A stretch of 64,000 nt of DNA. Origin: Amanita rubescens. Its lineage: Eukaryota > Basidiomycota > Agaricomycetes > Agaricales > Amanitaceae. The notes under the pieces are model-generated. The model did not search any database. It was not told where the DNA came from and worked only from the letters and a program-made list of their open reading frames with translations. Positions 46,044 to 55,688 of this stretch are shown one piece after another. How positions within the stretch are numbered: position 1 is the first letter of the stretch; every line of letters begins with the position of its first letter. The stretch lies in contig WION01000069.1 of assembly GCA_015039365.1 (NCBI GenBank), positions 124,001-188,000 on the forward strand, read 5' to 3'. A program made the translations under genes and the position numbers.

Positions 46044-46361
46044 TGTAACAACTCAAAGGAGGCTGTGTTGCGCACAACCCCCGAGTGTTTCGGCGTGTTC
46101 CGAATGAGTTCGGTGGACGGGGCAGTCGCACCCAACCTCGGCCGCACTGTCGGACGATTGAACTAAAGTGGTCGGAAGGAAAGAAGGTGTATAAAACTAA
46201 ACTACGACACGTTTATATAATGTCTACCTCATGTACTACATGCGTCCGACGATCCGATGCATCCGATGTCGGGTTTCGGGGTCCGCAGTGTCGGAGGTCG
46301 GAGCCCGCCATGTGTCGGGTTTGAGCACTGAGTACAACGTAGCCGGTATCGGCACGTTACA
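46044..46361 (-). repeat. LTR of the non-autonomous element (left, 3')
   Basis: 318 bp, differing from the right LTR at four positions only, each a CG against TG or CA. Confidence 0.93.
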
Positions 46362-48048
46362 CCCGCTCACCAGTTTTGAATGTTGACATCACCGTCAACC
46401 TGCATCGGGTTGGTGGATGAACGAGGTGAAGTGTCGGAAGCGGAGTGTCCGAGTCGGAAGGGCAGCGGAAGTCTGTGATTGAACGAGACAGAATGTCGGC
46501 GTCGACGGAAGAGGCATCGGAGGTGAGACATAGTGTCGACGGCGTCCGATTGTGCGTAGGTAGTTGCAAACAAGGGAGTCGGGGATGGCGATAGGGTTCA
46601 GGAAGTGTCGGAGGTCTCAGTGGCAGTCGGCGTGCTGCGGATGTTGTCGGGATGTGGAGGAGGGGCGTGTCGAGGTGCAGATAGCAGATGGCGTGTCGGC
46701 GGATGTCGTCGTAGGCGGTAGAAAGTGTTGGCGAGGTGGGGCGCTACTTCCCGCGATCGCGGTCATCCCAGTAATCCGAATCAATAGCACGGACCCCTGT
46801 AAGGCTGCTATGATGTTTCCTGAGACGCCGTCGGCGCAATACGGTGTTAAAGAGTGGTGTCGGAGTCGGTAGTGCTAGTCAAATGATAAAGGGCCTAAGG
46901 TGAGTCCTGCGTTGTGCGTACTGATATCCGTTATCCTGATTCTGTTCCAACATCCCCCACACTCTGTTAACGCTTCGGGCTGGCTTGATAAGGGTTTTGG
47001 AGCTGAGGTGATGCTGATGGTGATGAGACATGGGTTGAGGGTCCGATTGAGCGCGAACTTGGCCGTTTTGAACGAATACGGCTACGCCGTATCCCGATCC
47101 TGGGTAGAAAAGAAAAAAAAAGGCTGAAAAAAAAAAGAATTGCGACTCGCGGGTGTCGGCGGAACGGTGGTAGAGTGAGCTGAGGTGCTGGCAGTGTCCG
47201 AAAGGCATAGGAGCGGCGGCGGACGGCTGTGGCAAGTGCGAGAGCGAATGAGCGGGCGGGAGCGTGGTCTACACGTGTTGATGAAGCAGGGAATGTCGTC
47301 TGAATAATGAAGGGTGAGGTTGGCGTGGAATAAAGGGCTGGAACATGCTCCGATAGTGTCTGATGCATGAGGTGGGCACGTGCTGCAAGGCGTCGCTGGA
47401 TGGGCTGCGATGGCGACCGATGGGATCCGATAAGGCGCGGTAGGGCTGCGGGAATCGAACGGCGGGGTGCGAGCACTTGGACGGGGTGTGGGCCGGTAGA
47501 TCGGGGCTGCTGAGGCGGATAGCGGCTAGCGTAGCGCTGTACGTGTCTCGGAGAGCTGGAATACAGAGGCTGGGGCCCGACGGAGTCCGATTGTGGTCTG
47601 ATAGGGCCTTGGTAGTGTGTAGATGTCGTGCGGTGGGCTCGGCGGACTTCAATGGTATCAGATGGGATCCGATAAGACTGCAGATGGCTGTAGGCATCGA
47701 GTGGCGACTTGGCGGAGCAGTTGGGGCACGACGTGGCTGGCGGATCAGGTTCAGCGGATGCAAGTAGCAGCAGTGAGCGGCATTGTGCATGTCTGGAGGC
47801 TGGGACGCGGAAGTAAGGACCGGATGGGATCCGATAAAGCTGTGGAAGGCTGTAGATGTCATGCGGCGTGCTTGGCGGGCTGAAATGCAGTGGCAGTGCG
47901 CTTTGGCGTGACCAGTAGGTGTATCGGCGAATAGGAATGAGCCAGTGGGGCCGTCCAGGTAGAATGAGCACCTCCGGGGCTGTTTGTGAATGAAAAACGA
48001 GGGTTTCTTGAGTGCGGCCAAAGGCTGGACCGAGCGGTGGGCTCCAGT

Positions 48049-48366
48049 TGTAACAACTCAAAGGAGGCTGTGTTGCGCACAACCCCCGAGTGTTTCGGCG
48101 TGTTCCGAATGAGTTCGGTGGACGGGGCAGTCGCACCCAACCTCGGCTGCACTGTCGGACGATTGAACTAAAGTGGTCGGAAGGAAAGAAGGTGTATAAA
48201 ACTAAACTACGACACGTTTATATAATGTCTACCTCATGTACTACATGCGTCCGACGATCCGATGCGTCCGATGTTGGGTTTCGGGGTCCGCAGTGTCAGA
48301 GGTCGGAGCCCGCCATGTGTCGGGTTTGAGCACTGAGTACAACGTAGCCGGTATCGGCACGTTACA
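48049..48366 (-). repeat. LTR of the non-autonomous element (right, 5')
   Basis: 318 bp, same length as its partner with no indels. TATATAAT-like sequence near 48218 could be a promoter on either strand. Confidence 0.93.
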
Positions 48367-49460
48367 TCGGCGCCCCAGCACGCCCTCACATGCTTTCGCA
48401 TGTTACTGGTCAAGTACACATCTTTCTTGTCAAGGAATTGGCGTATTGTAGCCTTGCACCCTCAGCCAATGCACTTGAACTCGTGGGCGCGCCGCTTGTT
48501 TAATTCAACAATTTTCGGCGTTGGTTGGAAGAATGTGTATACTGGTGCATGCCATTCTTTCTGTAAACGTTCTAAACAACTGATTAACATACTCCTAAAT
48601 CATGCAGGACTTCAATAACATACTAAGCTGTACCTCAGGTGTCTCGCGGCTAGCTGTGGCAGGTACAGAACTTGAATTGGACATATCTGAGTCCACCATG
48701 CTGACGGTCTCATCTGCATCCCCTTCAGCTTCATGGGTACCCTCGGGAGCCTCCGCAGCATGAGGTGGAGCATTGGCAGGCGTGGTTGGTGGCAAATTCG
48801 AGTCATTGGCGGTGGTCACCATTGCTGGTGAAGTGTCACTGGTGTGCGCACGCTGTCTAGGGATATCATCAGTCCCTTCCTGAGACGACAATGACAAACG
48901 GTGTTTTCTAGAGCTCGCTATCGCAGCATTAGCCCTTTCCGTCAAAATTGGGACTCGTTTGCCGGTGATGTTTGGGCTCATGGTGAAGGTAGGTTGTACA
49001 GATTGCGAACGGCATTTCATCTCTTATATTTTCGCAAGGATAGTTTGTTGTTTCACCAAGCCCTCAGGAGTCAAGATTGCTAACATATGTTTCAGACTAA
49101 GATTTGTATTTATTCACGAGGTGGCAAGGCGGCAATGCATACTAATCTTCTTTTGTTGCAATTTAGCGTCAAACGCGGAGCTCAAATGGCTAATCACAAC
49201 AACTAACTTAGCTTCGGTAGCAATGGTGAGATCAACTAAAGTAGCATTGGTAGCATTGTTGCGTACTAGTTTATGATCCTTGGTGCGGCGGCCTTGCCAT
49301 GCCATTCAAGCCCTTCCAATGGGTGCGGGTACAGGCACAGGTTTTCCTGCCTTACCCAAACCCACAATGTGGGTATGGGTTTGAGAGCAGGTCTACAGAG
49401 TGTGGACCCCCACCCGTACCCGTGACCCGTGCGGGTTTGGCCAACCCGAGCCAATTCCTA

Positions 49461-49902
49461 ACTACAATTATGGAAGAGTCGGTGTCTGTTTGTGGTAGGG
49501 CACGTGGCGCGTTGATTGGGGATGGGGAGTGGGATCTAGTGAATCCTGTTGGATAGTTGGGGCAAGAAGTGTTAATTGCCCATGCGACGTTGGAAGCTGT
49601 GCCATCAAAATGGCGCGGCTTCTTGATGGTGGGGATAGAGCGTGTGGGGGGCATGGCAGCAGTCATGGAATGACCTGGGTGCACAGTTTCGGTCTGGGCC
49701 TTAGGCAAATTCTTCTTGCCACATGTGACACGCATGAAACCGTCTGAGTCAACTAAGCTCTCAACACTACTGGGGGGACAAGCCTGTCTACCCTGGTTCG
49801 CGTTTGCCTTTCTGGGTGACGCAGAGTCTACCCGGTAATCAGCCCTGTGAATCTGAGTGCTTTTGTATTCTCTTTTACGTACGGGTGCCACGTGTTGCAG
49901 TA
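49461..49902 (-). pseudogene. Gypsy-3 gag, middle piece
   Basis: The open minus-strand frame (LQHVAPVRKREYKSTQIHR to DTDSSIIV) joins leftward to 42494 across the hAT element (SSIIVVEGWEH) and rightward to 52363 across the poly-C element (PQHVEV then LQHVAP). It is basic and Pro/Ser-rich, with KKPRHFDGTASNVAW. No domain is recognised in this piece. The assignment to Gypsy-3 gag rests on continuity of frame. Confidence 0.65.
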
Positions 49903-52362
49903 CTTTACACTCCCCCCCCAGTCCGATTAGACTCTGACAGACTCCTATGACTCCTATAGGACTCCTATAGGACTCTGATCACTTTCTGATAAAATGTAAA
50001 AAAATGTAAAATGGTAGGAAACATGTTTGGCATTGTTTGTTTATGTTTATTTATATTAGGCATCTTTAACTTGCAAAAGAAATCCAAAATCCTTAAAAAT
50101 AGGGAATGATGTTTGGCATTGTTTATTTATGTTTATTTGTATTAGGCATCTTTAACTTGCAGAATAAATTCAAAAAAATACTGAAAAAATGCGGAAAATT
50201 CATGTGATCCAGGTTATCTAAGAATTATAAAACCAAACAATGGCAAACTTGACATATTTGCAAAATACTTTTCAGATGCAAGTGTGATCTTGAAAAATGC
50301 ACACAAGGTCATGCAAGAATTAGGACACAAATCTGAGCCAAATTCTAGGTAAATGTAAAAAGAATGTATCACCACTCCATGTGACCACCTGCAAAGCCAT
50401 AGTTGAACCCAACACAATTTGGGTGTGTCTGGCTGGTGATGATCAATGTAGTACATATGTGTGATCAGTTAGAAAGGGCTGGCAGTGGTGAAAGTCAGTT
50501 TCAGTAATGTGACTTGAGTGGTGAGTAGAGGCTGCTGAGGTCAAGGACATTGGCAACATGCACATGGCAGTGGCTGCTGGGGGTGCAGTGCAGAGTGTTG
50601 AAGTGACGATCTAGTTTTAGTTCCACAATCCCACATGTTTGTTGCCAGCAACAACCAATGACCACCAATCACCTATGATTGTCATAGGTAAATATGAGGG
50701 ATTTGTGATTATGTATGTATTGAAGTCAAGGGGTGAAAGCAGGTGGAGATGAGTTCTTGGTTATTTGGTGATGCCGGGTACACAGTGAGTTGTGGTTGTT
50801 AGAACCATATTAATAATTGTCTGACTGTCTGACTGTCTGTCTGACTATCTGACAGGCACTGACAGATGTTAATGCACTAATTATCTGGTTGTCTGACTAT
50901 CTAATAGGCACTGACAGATGCTGACACACTGATTATCTGACTGTCTAACCATCTGAGCAGTGAGAGACACTTAAGCATCAGACAACATCAGACATGGCTA
51001 TGATCAGACTTTTGCTGTGTTAGCTGATGTACTAAGCTTCCACACTAGAAGCATGTGGCAAAGTTAACTCAGCAATGGTTAACTCAAATACTAAGAGAAT
51101 GATGATATGATGAGTGCTAATACAATAGTAGGATAGAGTCTTTGGATGTTTCAGACAGAAATTGAACAAAGTGTGGACAATGATAGATAACTTGATGAGT
51201 AAGTAGAGATACATAAGAGGGTCTGTCACTTCCAAAACTAATCAGGCATGCATAATGTGGGAGTCAATACTATTAGTAACAGAATGGTGGCTCAGTGACA
51301 TCATGTAATTAGTATCAACTTCCAAAGTTCCAATCACAATGGCAACACTATCTGGCACCTGTGCCCTGCCACACTGAGTGTCCTACTATCATGATCATTA
51401 TCAGCTACCTCCAATCACAAGTACTATTAGTAATTTGAAGTTAGGTACAGTGCCCTATAGGCCAATATCAGTCAGTCTCACCTTTACTAGTAGTTATACT
51501 ATAACTTTGTTGTCCATGCTCTGTTCCAGAATTGCCTCAAACCTAAGACTATGATATTCTATTGTTTTACCTAATATGTTTGAAGTTTCCCTGACCCCAC
51601 ACCTCCAGTGGTTTGTCTTATCAATGTGACCAGGGGCCCTTGTACAAAGTCACAAGATGTTTTGGCAACCTATCAAATTTCTCTCCATTATATCTGAAGA
51701 ATTAATTACAAATATCTTGGGTTTCAAAGGCTCTGTTCTGGAGCATGATTCTTGCACCATCTTGATCACATGATTTTTCCAGATTTTTCAAGATTTTTAG
51801 CAGCCTTTCAAATTTTCAACATGAAGTGTTTAAAACAGTATTTTGCAAATATCTTGAGTTTGGCATTGTTTGGCATGTCCATTTCCACACTAATCTGATC
51901 ACATGATTTTTCCGGATTTTTCCAGATTTTTGGCAGCCATTCAATTTTTCAACATGAAGCGTTTAAAACAGTATTTTGCAAATAACTTGAGTTTGGCATT
52001 GTTTGGCATGTTCATTTACAAACTAATCTGATTACATGATTTTTCTGCATTTTTCACAATTTTTTTCCAAAATTTCCCACGGTCACACAGTACTCTTGGC
52101 AAATGGTGGTATTACAAATGAGACTACAAAGACTACATTAAAAAGCGGAGTCCTATAGGAATAGTCCTATTAGAGTCCTATGTCCTATTCGAGTCCGTCG
52201 GAAGGCTTCCTATTCATCTGATACCAGTCCGATTGAAAAATGTAGTGTCAAAAAATTTGTAATGTTAATGTAATCTCATTTGTAATAAATTCCGATGTGA
52301 CTCCTATAGGACTCCTCGGACTCCGATCGGACTCCGATCGGAATAGGGGGGGGACAGTAAAG
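49903..52362. mobile_element. poly-C terminal-inverted-repeat element (2.46 kb), superfamily unclear
   Basis: Termini are CTTTACACTCCCCCCCC and the inverted form of CTTTACTGTCCCCCCCC. Both subterminal zones carry palindromic GACTCCTATAGGACTCC repeats and CCGATCGGACTCCGATCGG. The interior is AT-rich and non-coding, with a duplicated block of about 90 bp (50019 and 50111), CTGACTGTCTGACTAT-type repeats near 50820-50960, and a 133-bp tandem. The interrupted gag frame suggests a target duplication of only one or two bases. No transposase is encoded. Confidence 0.75.
51764..52060. repeat. 133-bp tandem repeat, about 2.2 copies
   Basis: Units start at 51764, 51897 and 52030 with GATCACATGATTTTTCC (GATTACATGATTTTTC in the last) and include TTCAACATGAAGYGTTTAAA and GAGTTTGGCATTGTTTGGCA. 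It lies inside the poly-C element. Confidence 0.85.
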
Positions 52363-52577
52363 ACCTCCACGTGTTGTGGCAAGCGGTATGGAGTTGCTAC
52401 CACTCTGGTTCCCTTGTACATCCAGTGGACGGAGTCATAATATGGCCTGTTGAGGTCGTTGGAGAAGGGAGCGTCCGGGTGTAAAGTTAAGAGGAGGGGT
52501 GCAGCGTGGTGCCAAGAGGTATGTTGTGGTTGTGTAGTGTGACGCCGAAGAGAGTCGAGTTCTACTGTTGGGACCAC
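52363..52577 (-). pseudogene. Gypsy-3 gag, N-terminal piece
   Basis: The minus-strand frame from about 52577 (VPTVELDSLRRH) reads to PQHVEV at 52363 and continues at 49902. An authentic ATG is not obvious. The first codon of the open frame is not ATG in the visible sequence, so the true start is uncertain. Confidence 0.5.
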
Positions 52578-52974
52578 TCCTACAAACCCTAGAGTAAGGG
52601 TAAGGAGGGCACCGTAGAAGACGACAAGGAGAGGGTGGAGGTTAATGAGGAGGAAACCCCAAGAGAACTCGACTGGAGTCTCTGGGTGTCTATTGCAGGT
52701 CTTATATACTACAAGCCTTATCTACAGCTAATATGCTATTGGACGATAAGGTGTGAAGCGCAGCAGGCTATCAATAGCTGTGCAGTCATTATGTGTCATA
52801 AGATATAAATAACTTGGAGACCAGTCCGATCACGTGACTGCTTAGTAAGCTTAGTCAGCCAGGCAAGGGCCGATGTCACGTGACCTGATTAGTCAGCAAG
52901 TTGGAAATAAAACAGAGGAAAATAAAAGTTAGAGTATTCATGACATCTTGGGCGAACCACGGTTTTACCTGTTG
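52578..52974 (-). repeat. possible Gypsy-3 5' LTR and flank
   Basis: About 380 bp (52566-52945) reads TGTCATGAATACTC ... GGTCCCAACA on the minus strand, with TG...CA ends and directly upstream of the Gypsy-3 gag frame, as a 5' LTR would be. No second copy is in the window, so this is tentative. The remaining 30 bp belong to the interrupted third copia element. Confidence 0.35.
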
Positions 52975-53557
52975 CGATTGTAAATAGAAATAATGTCTGG
53001 TCCGCAAACCCCCCAGACCATTATGTAAGCACAACCAGTAATCAATATGAAACTTCTAAATGGGATTATGGGATCACCATAGAGCCCAAACTTAGAATGA
53101 TCCTATCGATCATTCCGACTAAAGGAGTCCCTAAGGGCACATCCTTAATCGATTGCTTGTACCACCCACAATGAGGTGTCAGCACATCGTTTATACTAGA
53201 AGTTGCTATTTACAAGCCATATTGTATTCTAAAGCCTCTAGGGGCTTATGATGGTATAGCGTGCTTAATAATAATACCCCAGTCACATCATGGTGCGCAA
53301 GCAGGAAACACCATGGGGGTTGACGTTGCCATGCCAGCGTCGAAAAACATAGGAAGTACCCTTATCCCTGGGTGTCTAGGAGATCCCCCTAAAGCCCTAG
53401 GGTCTGGGCGCATGTCATTAGCACATATGCCATATCAAGGATCAGTGGTATCAAGATGATAAGACCATATCAGGCTCACTGCGATACTATACCAGTGGGA
53501 CATCATGTCAAGCAGTGAGCGACAAGCAGCGATGTGGGTCCTGGCAATATCGATGGC
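52975..53557 (-). ncRNA. structured 5' leader RNA of Copia-3
   Basis: Second copy of the leader at 37930-38484. Matching hairpins (plus coordinates): 53095-53115 GAATGATC with GATCATTC; 53122-53146 AAGGA with TCCTT around CCCTAAGGG; 53320-53343 TTGACG with CGTCGA around the same 12-nt loop TTGCCATGCCAG. The stems differ in sequence from the first copy but still pair. On the transcribed (minus) strand one pair of the third stem becomes an A-C mismatch. Only leader and 5' LTR of this element remain. The rest is replaced to the left by Gypsy-3. Confidence 0.6.
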
Positions 53558-53570
53558 GGGGCTCATAACC
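53558..53570 (-). promoter_or_regulatory. Copia-3 primer-binding site
   Basis: The minus strand reads GGTTATGAGCCCC. The plus strand GGGGCTCATAACC matches the anticodon stem-loop of eukaryotic initiator tRNA-Met (GGGCTCATAACCC), including the CAT anticodon. Confidence 0.75.
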
Positions 53571-54152
53571 TGACGAAGAAGACAGGTCTACACGAGAGTG
53601 TGTCCACAGCATGAGCAGGTGCAATAGCTTACCTATTGCAATAGTATGATCTTAGCACTACCCTTCAGCGTAGTAGTGATAGTAAGAGGAAGAGAATGGA
53701 TTGTCCTATTCTACAATACAGGACAGGTTTATATACTAAGAGAGAACAAATATGTGTCTACATATGTGTAAGCGTATAGTATAGATGGGAAGATATGGTA
53801 TGCTAAGCACACCATAAGGTGCGATCATGAGTCTATCATGATGTCACTATGATATCATAATGAAGTCATTATGATGTCATCTCTATGTCATACATAAAGG
53901 ATGACATGAGCGATATGAGTAACATTGATTGTAGTCAATCAGTAGTTAATCATTCTATAAATATAATTCTATATTTAACAGACCTCAGTCTAGTTTTAAC
54001 AGTCAAAATCTGTCTTGTTATTGTCTAAGCTCCCTTGAGGACTTATCCAATAACACTCTTAATCTTTGAACGTTCTTAAGTGCCAGAACTCCCTTGAGGA
54101 ACCTACGGTACCTGATAGGCTTGACTTATCAGTGAACGAACAAACGTAACAC
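53571..54152 (-). repeat. Copia-3 5' LTR (about 580 bp)
   Basis: It starts TGACGAAG directly after the primer site, like Copia-2, and probably ends at GTAACA (54152), where AC/TC-rich unrelated sequence begins. The body does not align with the Copia-2 LTR. The end is uncertain because no partner LTR is in the window. Confidence 0.6.
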
Positions 54153-54785
54153 ATTGTCCCTCATTATCGTCACCACCATCCCTTGTCGTCATCTCACCAC
54201 TCCACCCACTATGACTATTGTCGTCATCGCCATCATTATCTGCCACAGGAGGCCAAATCCCCGATCATCAGTCATTGATCACACCGCCATCACTGTCGCA
54301 TGTTGCCACCACCATCATCTATTTTAGTCAACAATCTCATCATTGCCCAATGCTGTTGCCGCTCACTGCCACCACTCGCTTATTGTCGTCCACCCTGTAT
54401 TGACCCTGTCAAGATTCTAGGAGTGCCTGCCTGCCCTCAAGTCACTCGTGCCGTGCTCACAGGAGTGTGTTGGAATATTTCAATTTTCGGGCCAAATCGA
54501 GCATGCCACTCGTTTTCCCCATTTGGTACAACCGTACAACACATGGCATCCACATTGCACAATCTACATACATATATAGCCCATAAATACCCTGTATCCC
54601 CCATCCGTTTGCCCCAATGTCCACCGGGGCCCAAACCAACCCTCCTTTGCCGTTGTGACACCGTTGGAATCTCCAACAGCCTTCTTCTTTGAAGACCTAC
54701 TGGCAGATGATGTACCTTAGTCCCTTTCCCTTTTCTCTTATACATACATCACTATGCCTACCTGGTATGGCAGTGGTATCCAAAC
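54153..54785. other. low-complexity spacer
   Basis: CA/TC-rich repeats (CACCACCATC, CATCGCCATCATT) followed by about 300 bp with a minus-strand frame of 102 codons (54437-54745) of no recognised family. Nothing is firmly supported. Confidence 0.3.
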
Positions 54786-54799
54786 ATATCTATGACGGT

Positions 54800-55688
54800 C
54801 CGTATCAGACAAAATTTGTTGCAGGTTGAAAATAGAGAGTGATCATGACTGTTCATCGTGAACAGCCGTGTACTGGCGTGAATTGCAGTGTACCGGCATG
54901 AATTGCAGTGTACCGGCGTGAATCATCATTCGCATGCCAAACCGTGAACGTGAACCGTCGTGATCACGATCAGCTGACATAAGATTCCCACAATGCGAGA
55001 ATGGGGGAATTTCCGAATTGACTTGACATCATAACAGTTATCCAACTATCCGAATCACTGGTGAATGGACGTGACGCCAATTCCGAGCGAATCTAGCAAC
55101 TGATGCTACAGATCCGACCCCAAACGTGGGGAGGCCCTGTGTGGACGTAATGCACCTGAACCCCTCTCTATCTCAACCGCACCCAGCCAGCTTTGCCTGG
55201 GACCGAAACTGAAGCAGCAAGTCCCGCGGCCAATTACCTACTGCCTGAATCGCCTGTTCCTCCGAGTCAGGCCCTTTGATCTCGCTGGGGTATGACGGTG
55301 CTAGTGATGGTAGCCGAACCTAACTCGGACCTCCAACGACTCACCCCCTCTTATTGAGAGCCGCGATTGCCGATAATGGAGGACTACCTAGTCGACAACG
55401 TGACTGCTTCGGTCCCTCCCCCACAACCCTCTCCAGGACACCCAAGTCTCCCTGTGCCCTCCCTTGTTCTCGGGTCAATTTTGTCGATGATGAGCACTTG
55501 AGCCGTCAGGCTAGCAGGTGCAGTTGCACGAGTTAAGTTACGTCAGCCGATTGTGATCACGACGGTCCACGTTCGACACGGTGATTCACGTCAGGACACG
55601 GTAATCCACTCCAGGACACGGCGGTTCACGATGAACGGCCGTAATCACTCTCAAATTTTTACATACAAGCGGATTTTGTCTGATACGG
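54800..55688. mobile_element. inverted-repeat element, about 0.9 kb (CCGTATCAGACAAAAT ends)
   Basis: CCGTATCAGACAAAAT at 54800 is repeated inverted at the right end (ATTTTGTCTGATACGG). The similarity extends inward for about 70 bp through AGAGTGAT and GTTCATCGTGAAC. The terminal similarity may reach outward to ATAT...ATGAC, so the exact ends and the target duplication are unresolved. The centre (55080-55540) is GC-rich and unlike the ends, perhaps captured sequence. It contains a 60-codon ORF of no recognised family. Confidence 0.65.

Larger units (their letters stand above)
46044..48366 (-). mobile_element. non-autonomous LTR element (TRIM/LARD-like, 2.3 kb)
   Basis: Two 318-bp LTRs (46044-46361 and 48049-48366; TGTAAC...GTTACA) enclose 1687 bp. 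The 4-bp target duplication is TCGG (46040-46043 and 48367-48370). On the minus strand the bases after the 5' LTR read ACTGGAGCCCACCGCTCGG, a plausible tRNA primer site (TGG start), so the element points left. No gag or pol domain is present. A 389-codon minus ORF (48136-46967) is Arg/Pro/Ser-rich and begins inside the LTR, so it is probably not a real protein. The interior has repeating units with TGGGATCCGATAAG-like cores. It must rely on proteins from other elements. Confidence 0.9.
42770..48981 (-). pseudogene. hAT transposase gene, about ten exons, interrupted
   Basis: Exons (plus coordinates, approximate): 48981-48634, 48560-48371, then after the LTR element 46043-45887, 45838-45513, 45461-45012, 44947-44678, 44535-44365, after MITE-A 43537-43502, 43446-43256, 43204-43024 and 42964-about 42770. 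Introns have GT...AG borders. Exon 2 holds a BED-type zinc finger (Cys pair near KCIG and GC, then NMRKHVRAC). The catalytic domain shows LTDGWTSPNHRPFVAF and VTCDNTSNNN with the GNTRCFLHVINLV block. The C-terminus has the dimerisation motif (SIDVEQFFSRG...LLLSHTRSRLS). Defects are the two insertions and TGA at 48472-48474 (in the finger) and 42924-42926, where relatives have Arg. The coding frame rejoins exactly across both insertions. Confidence 0.92.
42495..49460 (-). mobile_element. hAT transposon with transposase (about 3.8 kb without insertions)
   Basis: The ends are TAGGGATTGGCTCGGGT and its inverted form TAGGAATTGGCTCGGGT, flanked by the perfect 8-bp duplication ACTACAAT (42487-42494 and 49461-49468). 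Subterminal regions carry many ACCCGTACCC/GGGTACGGGT repeats. It encodes an hAT transposase on the minus strand. It is interrupted by a MITE-A copy (43546-44356) and by an LTR element without pol (46044-48366), and it itself splits the Gypsy-3 gag ORF. Confidence 0.95.

Noticed and set aside
46967..48136. 389-codon protein of the non-autonomous LTR element
   Set aside because: It starts inside the LTR, is Arg/Pro/Ser-rich low-complexity, and an overlapping frame of 250 codons is equally open. This is likely a composition effect of repeats.
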